Assembly (NCBI RefSeq): GCF_026191635.1
Contig: NZ_JAKRRW010000002.1
Span: forward strand, 310,001-374,000
Direction of reading: 5' to 3'
Origin: Photobacterium obscurum
Lineage (GTDB): Bacteria; Pseudomonadota; Gammaproteobacteria; Enterobacterales; Vibrionaceae
Length of the DNA stretch: 64,000 nucleotides
This document shows positions 46,801 through 54,269 of the stretch, one piece after another (within the stretch, counting starts at the first letter, position 1; each line of letters opens with the position of its first letter). The notes beneath the pieces were generated by a model, which saw only the letters and a list, made by a program, of their open reading frames with translations, searched no databases and had not been told where the DNA came from. Both the position numbers and the translations under genes were made by a program.

Positions 46801-49800
46801 GCATCCAGTATATAGAGTGAACCAGCGTCACGAATAAATGCGATAGCGTCAGATGGGGTTGGGGTTGTTTCATCAACATCGTCGATACCGTTGTTGTTGT
46901 CGTCCGGATCGGCGTTGTTGCCAATGCCGTCACCGTCAGAGTCTAAAGATTCAGTTGCATCGAGTGGGAATGCATCTACATCATCTTCAACACCATCGCC
47001 ATCGTCGTCTGAATCTGCATTGTTACCGATACCATCGTTATCTGTATCAATGGTTTCGGAACCGTCTAGTGGGAATGCATCTTCACTGTCAATAACGCCG
47101 TCGTTGTCTGTATCCTTTTCTTTTACAATAACTTGTTCAAGAATGGCGTTTTTTGCTGTTTCGTTAAACAGGTAGATTTCTTCATCAAAGCTTGTTCCCT
47201 GCTGCTCGATTGCCCCCATACGTACATAACTGCCGTTTCCGTCATCGTAAACACTGGCGAACAGAGCAGGAGAGTCTTCATCCCACTTCTCACCGTAGGC
47301 TGTAATCACGGTATCCGGTACGGTGAATTGCAGGATATCTTCACCGGAGATCGTAGAGCGAGTCCAGGTGCCAGAACCTATTTTTACGAGCTCATGGCCA
47401 GTTTTGTAGTAGTTTGCGCTACCATCCTCAACCAGCTCAACTCCCATATCCCAGCCGAAGTACACAAGGTTTGGATATGCTGCCTCGGTGGAAACGTCGA
47501 CAGCGGATTCAGAAATCAGCTGTTCCAGTGTTGTTGCCGGAGCATGATATGGTTCAACATCTATGCTCACATGTACCTCAGAATCTATCCATAGGGAATA
47601 GATATCCTGAGCCGCTGATGGCGTAAACTTCACGGCCTGTGAGCCCGGTGGGAACTGAGTGCCCATCGACTTGTAAGCGCTCCAGAATGGAACCGTGCTT
47701 GATGAAATAACCTGGCCGGCAAGGTCAACCAGTTCCAGAGACAGATTCAGTTGGCTCGCAGGAATATTGGTTGGGTATGCCACAGCATTATCTGTGGTTA
47801 CGTCAATCGTGTAACTGTTGCTTGTTGTCCAACCTGAGCTGGTCAAAATCGCATCATGGTTGTCTGCTTCAGTAACTGTTGTTAAAGTTCCATCTGTGTT
47901 AACCCGCTGCGGAGGTTGAGTAACCCCTTTGTTGTCACTGATCAGAATTGGTTCAACGTACAGGAATTCCTGACGTGTATTTGTTGAATCGTCATACTCA
48001 TCATCAGCCTCTAGGATATAGAGCGAACTTGCGTCACGAATAAACGCAATAGCGTCAGAGGTGGTTGGTGTTGTTTCATCAACATCGTCGATACCGTTGT
48101 TGTTGTCGTCCGGATCGGCGTTGTTACCAATGCCGTCACCGTCAGAGTCTAAAGATTCAGTCGCATCGAGTGGGAACGCATCCACTTCATCTTCAACACC
48201 ATCGCCATCGTCGTCTGAATCTGCATTGTTACCGATACCGTCTCCGTCAGTATCTACAGACTCAGAAGGATCTGTTGGGAATTTATCCTCGGCATCAATT
48301 ACACCGTCACCGTCAGTATCAGCTGGTGTGATATCCACTTGTTCAAGAATCGCAGTTTTCGCTGTTTCGTTAAACAGGTAGATAACTTCGTCAAAGCTTG
48401 TTCCCTGTTGCTCGATTGAACCCATACGAACATAACTGCCGTTTCCGTCATCGTAAACACTGGCGAGCAGAGCAGGGGAGTCCTGATCCCACTTCTCACC
48501 GTAGGCTGTAATCACGGTACCCGGTACAGTAAATTGCAGGATATCTACGCCTGAGATCGTAGAGCGAGTCCAGGTGCCAGAACCTACTTTTACGAGTTCA
48601 TGGCCAGTTTTGTAGTAGTTTGCGCTACCATCTTCAACCAGCTCAACTCCCATATCCCAACCGAAGTACACAAGATTCGGATATGTTGTACCCGTGGAAA
48701 CGTCGACAGCGGATTCAGAAATCAGCTGTTCCAGTGTTGTTGCAGGTGCATGGTACGGTTCCTGGTCTGTGTTGACATGCACTTCGGAATTCGTCCACAG
48801 CGAATAGATATCCTGATTGGCTTCCGGGGTGAATTTCACTGCCTGAGAACCCGGTGGGAATTGAGCTGTAGCTGACTTGAATTCAGACCAGAATGGTACT
48901 GTCATTTCAGAAATAGCTTGTCCTTCAAGGTCAACTAGTTCCAGTGTAAGGCCAAGCGTGCTTGTCGGTGCATTTGTCGGATATGCCACTGGCGTGTCAG
49001 TACTCGCATCCAAGGTATAGCTTGTTACTTGCACCCAACCTTCAGAGGTCAGGATCAGATCTTCGTTTTCTTCTGAAACATCTGAAAGACTACCATCAGC
49101 GTTAACTTCTTGAGGAGGCTGAGTTACCCCTACATTGTCACTGATCTGTATTGAGCTGACATACAGTTTTTCGTGCTCAACACCGCTGGTATCGTGGTAG
49201 TCGTTTGAATGCATCTCATACAGAGAGTTCGCATCACGAACAAACTGAATTGCTGCTGCTTCAAGCGCATCCTCGATTCCATTACCATTCGCATCCGTGT
49301 CGGCGTTGTCACCGATGTTATCGCCATCGGTATCTGCTGTTTCATTCGGGTTGAATGGGAACGCATCAGCGTTATCCAGTACGCCGTCATTGTCATCGTC
49401 GGTATCAGCATTGTTACCTATACCGTCCTGATCGGCATCTGCAGATTCTGTAGCATCCTGAGGGAATTCGTCTTCAAAATCTGGTATTCCATCACCATCG
49501 GTATCATGGTCATAGGAAGACTTATCGCTATCTAGTGGGAAGAAGTCGAGTAGATCGTTAACGCCATCACCATCGTCGTCTGTATCTGAACGGTTACCAA
49601 TACCATCCCCATCGGTATCAATATATTCGTTCGGATCTAACGAGAATGCATCTTCTGTATCAGGAATGCTGTCGTTATCATCATCGGTATCTTCATTGTT
49701 ACCAATACCGTCTTTATCGGTATCAACGGATTCCTCAGCGTTGAATGGGAATGCGTCATTGGCGTCTTCGACACCGTCGTTATCATCGTCGGTATCTGTT

Positions 49801-51833
49801 GCATCACCAATGCCGTCATTATCAAAGTCAGCAGATTCATCCGGGTTAAACGGGAACGGGTCATCGGCATCTAAGATGCCGTCATTATCGTCGTCGGTAT
49901 CGGCAATATCACCGGTACCATCGCGGTCCGAATCGCTTGATTCAGCAGCATCTAGCGGGAAAGCATCATCCGCATCGGCAACACCATCGTTGTCGTCATC
50001 GTTATCGGCATTGTCACCGATGCCATCCTGATCACTATCTACGAATTCATTCGGGTTAAATGGTAGTGCGTCGGCGGTATCAAGTACGCCATCGTTATCA
50101 TCATCGGTATCTTTATTATCACCAATACCATCCTGATCAGAGTCATACTGCTCGTTAGGGTTCGATGGGAATACGTCTTCAATATCTGATACGCCGTCAC
50201 CATCGTAGTCACCGTTTGAATATTTAGTGTCATCTAACGGGAAGTAGTCACGCAGGTCAATAACACCATCGTTATCATCGTCAGTATCGGTATTATTACC
50301 AATACCATCGTTATCAGTATCTACTGATTCTGTAGGATCAAGCGGGAAGGCGTCGTCAGTATCTAGTACTTTATCGTTATCGTCATCGGTATCTTCGTTG
50401 TTACCAATACCATCTTTATCAGAATCGACAGACTCATGATAATCAAACGGGAATGCGTCATTGGCATCTTCAATACCATCGTTATCATCATCGGTATCTG
50501 TTGCATCACCAATGCCGTCATTATCTGAGTCCGCAGATTCATCTGGGTTAAACGGGAACGGGTCATCGACATCTAAGATATTGTCATTATCATCATCAGT
50601 ATCGGCGTTATCGCCAGTACCATCGCGGTCTGAATCCCGGAACTCATTTTCATCAAGCGGGAAAGCGTCATGCGTGTCGGCAACGCCATCATTATCGTCA
50701 TCGGTATCGGCATTGTTACCCAGGCCGTCGTTATCAGTATCGACCGTTTCTTTCTCGTTAAGCGGCAGGTCATCTTCTGCATCCAAGATACCGTCACCAT
50801 CGTCGTCGGTATCTTTGTTGTTACCGATACCGTCACCATCGGTATCTAGCCATTCGTTACTATTATTCGGGAAGGCATCAAATGCGGTGGCAATTCCATC
50901 ATTATCCGGATCGTCAGTGAGATTGTTGACATTCTCTTCACTAACAAAATCAGGTAGCTCCAAAGTATCAAAGTCAATATTTTGTGCAGCCTCATCTGAG
51001 GTTGCTTCCTTGGCGATAGTTTCGATAGCTTTTTGTGTTTGCTCACTGACAGCATCCAGCTGATTAAGCAGGCTCGAAGTTGTAGGATCGGCTTGAATTT
51101 CTTCAATCGCCTGATCTAGTTCTTCAGGGGTTTCTGGTAACTGCTGGGATTCAACCAGTACTTTGGCTTCATAGGCGAGGCGGGCTGCGTCCGAAACACT
51201 TTCCGAGTCAGTGCTGGTTTCTTTGATTTCAATGTAATCGCCCATAATTAATTCTGGGTCAAGGTTTTCACCCGCAACTTCATTGATTGCAGCTGCTTTC
51301 AGAGCTTCTACTTCTTCTTCTGTTAGTTCAGTTGTAGAAGAGGAAGAGAGTTCTGCTTTTTTCTTTTCTAATACGAGGTGAACTTTTGTTGTCAGAGGAG
51401 TGACTGTTTGTGTACCGGCTGGCGCCGACATCATATAAGGGGCCGTGACAGCTTCACCGTCCGGATCTGCTTCTGTGATAGTATCTTCGTCGACGGTATC
51501 CGTTGTTGCCTGGACCACGACGTTATATTTACTTGGGTCGTCGATACCTTCCACGTTCAGGTTTGCAACACCACCTTCACCGGAAGTTGCTTGTGGTTCG
51601 TTGTTATCTAGCTGGTAGTCACCATCTAGGTCCAACCAGACGGTCGCATTTCTTAAATAGCCATCGATTGCTTTAACTGAATAGGTTGTTTGAATACTAG
51701 GGGTATCAGGTGTAACTGAAGATGTAATTGTAGATGTATCAGAAGGTGTGTCAGAAGATGAACCTCCATCACATCCTACAAGCAAGGATGTGCTTGCAAA
51801 TCCCAGAGCTATAGCAATCCGGCTTTTTTTCAT
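43848..51833 (-). CDS. Giant modular lipoprotein with thrombospondin-type-3-like repeats
   Basis: A predicted outer-membrane or surface lipoprotein of about 2661 residues. Signal peptide MKKSRIAIALGFASTSLLVGC has a lipobox with Cys21. A unique N-terminal region (to about 305) follows. About 306-850 is an Asp-rich calcium-binding array of some 16 units like DTDGDGIGNNADTDDDNDG, each ending in xFPxxxxE. Then come three near-identical modules of about 310 residues (starting near 858, 1260 and 1661) joined by similar Asp-rich linkers, a Ser-Gly-Asp linker near 1972-2034, a divergent fourth module (to about 2348) and a unique C-terminal domain. The ATG at 51833 has AGAGAG upstream; the frame continues 32 codons earlier but the signal peptide decides. 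The module fold and function are unknown; adhesion or matrix binding is a guess. Confidence 0.9.
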   Translation of the reverse strand: MKKSRIAIALGFASTSLLVGCDGGSSSDTPSDTSTITSSVTPDTPSIQTTYSVKAIDGYLRNATVWLDLDGDYQLDNNEPQATSGEGGVANLNVEGIDDPSKYNVVVQATTDTVDEDTITEADPDGEAVTAPYMMSAPAGTQTVTPLTTKVHLVLEKKKAELSSSSTTELTEEEVEALKAAAINEVAGENLDPELIMGDYIEIKETSTDSESVSDAARLAYEAKVLVESQQLPETPEELDQAIEEIQADPTTSSLLNQLDAVSEQTQKAIETIAKEATSDEAAQNIDFDTLELPDFVSEENVNNLTDDPDNDGIATAFDAFPNNSNEWLDTDGDGIGNNKDTDDDGDGILDAEDDLPLNEKETVDTDNDGLGNNADTDDDNDGVADTHDAFPLDENEFRDSDRDGTGDNADTDDDNDNILDVDDPFPFNPDESADSDNDGIGDATDTDDDNDGIEDANDAFPFDYHESVDSDKDGIGNNEDTDDDNDKVLDTDDAFPLDPTESVDTDNDGIGNNTDTDDDNDGVIDLRDYFPLDDTKYSNGDYDGDGVSDIEDVFPSNPNEQYDSDQDGIGDNKDTDDDNDGVLDTADALPFNPNEFVDSDQDGIGDNADNDDDNDGVADADDAFPLDAAESSDSDRDGTGDIADTDDDNDGILDADDPFPFNPDESADFDNDGIGDATDTDDDNDGVEDANDAFPFNAEESVDTDKDGIGNNEDTDDDNDSIPDTEDAFSLDPNEYIDTDGDGIGNRSDTDDDGDGVNDLLDFFPLDSDKSSYDHDTDGDGIPDFEDEFPQDATESADADQDGIGNNADTDDDNDGVLDNADAFPFNPNETADTDGDNIGDNADTDANGNGIEDALEAAAIQFVRDANSLYEMHSNDYHDTSGVEHEKLYVSSIQISDNVGVTQPPQEVNADGSLSDVSEENEDLILTSEGWVQVTSYTLDASTDTPVAYPTNAPTSTLGLTLELVDLEGQAISEMTVPFWSEFKSATAQFPPGSQAVKFTPEANQDIYSLWTNSEVHVNTDQEPYHAPATTLEQLISESAVDVSTGTTYPNLVYFGWDMGVELVEDGSANYYKTGHELVKVGSGTWTRSTISGVDILQFTVPGTVITAYGEKWDQDSPALLASVYDDGNGSYVRMGSIEQQGTSFDEVIYLFNETAKTAILEQVDITPADTDGDGVIDAEDKFPTDPSESVDTDGDGIGNNADSDDDGDGVEDEVDAFPLDATESLDSDGDGIGNNADPDDNNNGIDDVDETTPTTSDAIAFIRDASSLYILEADDEYDDSTNTRQEFLYVEPILISDNKGVTQPPQRVNTDGTLTTVTEADNHDAILTSSGWTTSNSYTIDVTTDNAVAYPTNIPASQLNLSLELVDLAGQVISSSTVPFWSAYKSMGTQFPPGSQAVKFTPSAAQDIYSLWIDSEVHVSIDVEPYHAPATTLEQLISESAVDVSTEAAYPNLVYFGWDMGVELVEDGSANYYKTGHELVKIGSGTWTRSTISGEDILQFTVPDTVITAYGEKWDEDSPALFASVYDDGNGSYVRMGAIEQQGTSFDEEIYLFNETAKNAILEQVIVKEKDTDNDGVIDSEDAFPLDGSETIDTDNDGIGNNADSDDDGDGVEDDVDAFPLDATESLDSDGDGIGNNADPDDNNNGIDDVDETTPTPSDAIAFIRDAGSLYILDADDEYNDSTNTHQEYLYVEPILISENKGVTQTPQLVNTDGTLTAVTDEYAHDAILTSSGWTTSNSYTIDVTTDNAVAYPTNIPASQLNLSLELVDLAGQVISPSTVPFWDEYKSTDAQFPPGSQAVKFTPSAAQDIYSLWIDSEVHVNTDVEPYHAPATTLDQLISATAVDVSTGTTYPNLVYFGWDMGVELVEDGSANYYKTGHELVKVGSGTWTRSTISGEDILQFTVPGAVITAYGEKWNEDSPALFASVYEDGNGSYVRMGSIEQQGTSFDEEIYLFNETAKTAIFEQVDVSVTDPKDDGDSTDNGDTSDGTDSGSGDSSGGSDSGHDGSNDGSSDGNNSDDHGEKNAIADGVGTTADATNDDIVQFVGATSGLHEFDEEGENGMDLLTVDTFAVNGDLAISEGFKVVLPDGALGGVIDDEDQMILVGSSWVTPTGYTLDLSGSTAIAYPTGYSEMVYSLGTPMITTLDGETINATNLPFWSSYKTGTAQFPMDSKALQFTPVATQDIYSLWTDSDVHMKVVETTSSGPYHVEANTLVDLTSASAATDPNLAKIVYLGWNVGVELVEGGTASFYKTNESTYETSKVGETTWSSSELGGKTIYQLTVTDEALTAFADYWHDAPATILFAENDGRVIRGTIELANQSNDYQVTFFNDTAYQAILNEVDVSCEFSYTEGDSADEFFEKVALYQACSDTTLPAISEASIAGVALNRFNSEGLYRRMFFFDDGTMLSKKKKFDEFGNKYTDKVRRDWSIKSQDGIDYIETTFAGTTELNAIHVLLNEKGDEKTFAVYYPEAHSADGHYESSETDRVTYIDTTYVGNLVECVDDTNDVWWENSSDVNYKTKADYDALTESCRTDSDVTATYNDAVLADTSWVLGYIDDQTNTAGTHTVKAYIANDEVTMNADNTGYGYSLKYADETFTFGWNINSAGQLVITPDGEAAQEINTITGIEGNYYTQKAYWQQDNGGEGEIYTSTIMKK
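45917..49270 (-). repeat. Three tandem modules with exact 1206-bp period
   Basis: The 20-mer GAGATCGTAGAGCGAGTCCA occurs at 46141, 47347 and 48553, each step exactly 1206 bp (402 codons). The linker CATCAACATCGTCGATACCG recurs at 46871 and 48077, the same distance. Long stretches are almost identical between copies, so the duplication is recent or kept uniform by recombination. The first module in protein order is the most diverged at its N-terminal edge. Confidence 0.93.
49290..50920 (-). repeat. Asp-rich 33-residue repeat array with 702-bp higher-order duplication
   Basis: About sixteen units of roughly 100 bp encode thrombospondin-type-3-like repeats. They show a second level: CATCGCGGTC at 49919 and at 50621 are 702 bp (234 codons) apart, and seven successive unit types (AFPLD, PFPFNPDE, AFPF, AF-LDP, -FPLD, -FP, PFNPNE) recur in the same order. 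So a block of seven units has been copied as a whole. Confidence 0.88.
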
Positions 51834-52342
51834 TGTCACTCTCTCTTTGACGAAAACTTTGGTATCTAAATTGAAATCCAGGCCCAATTGAACACTGGAG
51901 GTTATTAATATTGTGTCACTTATCAACACTGAGAATGAATTGTAGCAATGTATCTACTATGTAAACTGTCAGTTTGGGCTGTTTAGTTTGCATTTGTGAT
52001 GTAGAACGGCCAATGTAGGGAAAATAAACTTGCAATTTAAAGAAATCTGTGCGCCAAAAATACGGCGAAGGGGTCATATTATTGACGTTTTGGTGAGGGC
52101 TAATTAATTATATCGGGTAGCGGTGCTAGTTAAATTTTGGCAGCAACTTAAATATGTGTAATCAGATCATCTATTTAAAAATTTCCGTGCACAATGTTGT
52201 GCCGTAATCTGTTCTTATTAGTCTTTGTGCGATAGGTAGACTGAAATAAAACAAAAAGTCTTTGAGTGCATCAAGTGCATTTTCACCACCCACCACTACT
52301 ATATATTTATGAATTCTCGTCATTTGATACAGAGAATACGTC
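51834..52342. other. 509-bp region between divergent genes
   Basis: Should hold the promoters of the giant lipoprotein gene and the nuclease operon. The nuclease ATG has AGAGAATACGTC upstream. I see no gene, repeat or clear operator. Confidence 0.5.
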
Positions 52343-53701
52343 ATGAAAATTGCGTTTCTGGGTGGTAGTGAAACGGTAACGGGCTCCAAATTCCTGGTAG
52401 AAACAAACACCACTCGAGTGCTGGTGGATTGCGGGTTATATCAGGGATATAAATGGCTCAGGAGGCGCAATTGGCAGCCTTTGTTGCTTGTTGATGTTCA
52501 TAAGTTGGATGCGATTCTTCTTACCCATGCCCACCTGGATCATTCTGGCTATATCCCTGTTCTGTACAAGCAAGGCTACCGTGGGCCGGTGATCACCCAT
52601 CGTGCGACGAAAGAACTCTGTGCCATTTTACTGGCCGATAGCGGCCACCTTCAGGAGGAAGATGCCAATTTTTACAGTAAACATAAACTGAGTAAGCATG
52701 AGCGACCAGAGCCGCTCTATACCCGCGCCATGGCGGATAAATCCATGGGGCTATTTGAAACGGTAGAATATGACGAATGTTTTTCCGTCGGAGATATTAA
52801 GGTAACCCTGCAAAACGCCGGACATATTCTTGGTGCGGCCAGTATTATTATTGAAGCCGAGGGTAAAAAGATAGGATTTTCCGGTGATGTCGGTCGGCCA
52901 GACGATGTGCTTATGAGGCCACCAAAGCCTCTGCCGGAACTTGATTTACTGTTACTTGAATCTACCTACGGCAATCGCCGTCATGATAAAACCGATCCAT
53001 TTCAGCAGTTGAGCGATGTCGTGAACAATACTGCAAATGCTGGTGGAACATTACTGATCCCGTGTTTTGCCGTGGGGCGTTCGCAGACCCTGCAATACAT
53101 GCTTGCTGTTCTGCTTAAGGCCAAGCGCATCCCCCAACTACCTATTTATCTTGATAGTCCGATGGCGATAGATGTCTCTGATATTTATCGTCGTTACGCT
53201 AATGAACATCGATTAACCCATGCACAATGCTATTCTATGTGTAATACAGCAATTTATATCCGTAGTGTTGAGGAATCGAAAGCATTAACGGAAATGCGAT
53301 CTCCTCATATCATTATTGCCGGCAGTGGTATGGTCACTGGTGGCAGGATCTTGCATCACATGAAGCGGTTACTGCCAGATCATCGAACAACAGTATTACT
53401 GACGGGTTATCAGGCAGGGGGAACGCGGGGTGCCAAAATGTTAGAGGGTGCGGAGGTCGTTAAGATTCATGGAAAATGGGTTACCAATAATGCTCGGTTA
53501 GAAGTGATGCATGGGCTGTCCGGTCACGGGGATTATATTGATATTGAGCAATGGCTGCAGCAATCCTCGTTGCACAAAGGTATGCCAATTCAACTGATTC
53601 ATGGTGACCCGGATGCGCTGGAAGGGATGCGAGACCATTTACGCTGTACGACTAATTTTGATGTCGATATCGCGGGTTATCAACAGATCTATACGGTATA
53701 G
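52343..53701 (+). CDS. Metallo-beta-lactamase/beta-CASP ribonuclease-like protein
   Basis: A 452-residue cytosolic protein of the CPSF73/Ysh1-like beta-CASP family, which process RNA. Zinc motif THAHLDH is at 61-67, followed by the later ligands in GHILGAASI and FSGDVGRPDD. Beta-CASP motifs are LLLESTYGNRRH, IYLDSPMAIDVS, and the terminal histidine in HGLSGHGDY. It differs from RNase J by lacking the C-terminal extension. It is followed 12 bp later by a small helical protein and then by an RNA helicase. Endo- versus exonuclease activity is not clear. Confidence 0.9.
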   Translation: MKIAFLGGSETVTGSKFLVETNTTRVLVDCGLYQGYKWLRRRNWQPLLLVDVHKLDAILLTHAHLDHSGYIPVLYKQGYRGPVITHRATKELCAILLADSGHLQEEDANFYSKHKLSKHERPEPLYTRAMADKSMGLFETVEYDECFSVGDIKVTLQNAGHILGAASIIIEAEGKKIGFSGDVGRPDDVLMRPPKPLPELDLLLLESTYGNRRHDKTDPFQQLSDVVNNTANAGGTLLIPCFAVGRSQTLQYMLAVLLKAKRIPQLPIYLDSPMAIDVSDIYRRYANEHRLTHAQCYSMCNTAIYIRSVEESKALTEMRSPHIIIAGSGMVTGGRILHHMKRLLPDHRTTVLLTGYQAGGTRGAKMLEGAEVVKIHGKWVTNNARLEVMHGLSGHGDYIDIEQWLQQSSLHKGMPIQLIHGDPDALEGMRDHLRCTTNFDVDIAGYQQIYTV

Positions 53702-53713
53702 AAGGGGATACGT

Positions 53714-54172
53714 ATGCAAATCGAAACATTAAGAGATGTTCTGCGCTGGACACGTGAATACCACCAATGCCTGGCTGACTGTTTACAAGACAGTGTTGAT
53801 CAAAATGAGAGTGAACGGGCAAAAATGTTACTCAAGTATCTTGGTGAGCATGAGCAAAAGTTAGTTACTGTACTTGAAGAATTTGAGAAGACTGCAGAAG
53901 AAAGTGCTTTAAATACCTGGTGTTATGAATATTTTGATAAACATCCCGTTATTCGTCACCAGCAATGCGAGTGTCCATACTCAGAGTTGAGTACAACGGA
54001 GATAATAACTGAAATTACTACGTTGAACCAGCAGGTGATTGAGCTGTATCGCTATTTGCAAAGCAGGGCCGAGTCTGAATCTGGACGGGAGTTGTTAAGC
54101 CAACTTTCCGAACTAGAAAAGCACGAAGCAATGCGAATGGTGACGAGTGCAAACCGTTTAGAGGATCTGTAA
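53714..54172 (+). CDS. Small helical-bundle protein of unknown function
   Basis: A 152-residue soluble protein predicted to be almost all alpha helix, with amphipathic stretches such as LLKYLGEHEQKLVTVLEEFEK and ELLSQLSELEKHEAM. It carries four cysteines, including a CEC pair, and several His/Glu residues that could suit a ferritin-like or hemerythrin-like fold, but no clear metal site. It begins 12 bp after the beta-CASP gene, so co-translation and a partner role are likely. I do not recognise a family. Confidence 0.75.
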   Translation: MQIETLRDVLRWTREYHQCLADCLQDSVDQNESERAKMLLKYLGEHEQKLVTVLEEFEKTAEESALNTWCYEYFDKHPVIRHQQCECPYSELSTTEIITEITTLNQQVIELYRYLQSRAESESGRELLSQLSELEKHEAMRMVTSANRLEDL

Positions 54173-54269
54173 CTTGAAGGTAAAGCCATTGGGCAAACAG
54201 GACCGATGACATTCGCGTAATTTGCTGACAAAATACGAAAAGAATTGGATTTAACAGCAGAAGTCGTAA

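Noticed and set aside
49666..50031. 121-codon serine-rich open frame opposite the giant gene
   Set aside because: Same cause as the previous item; the repeat composition keeps several frames open on both strands.
49290..50920. Regular repeats that could suggest a CRISPR array
   Set aside because: The units are about 100 bp, in frame, coding, and differ in the manner of protein repeats. There are no constant 28-37-bp repeats with unique spacers and no cas genes.
50461..51063. 200-codon open frame on the plus strand through the repeat array, serine-rich
   Set aside because: It is the mirror of Asp-rich codons of the giant lipoprotein gene (GAT and GAC read as ATC and GTC or TCA frames). It follows the 100-bp repeat, has no ribosome site and no independent signal.
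43848..51833. RTX toxin or T1SS adhesin reading of the giant protein
   Set aside because: There are no GGxGxD nonapeptide repeats and no C-terminal type I secretion signal, and the N-terminus has a lipoprotein signal peptide, which fits Sec export and lipidation.
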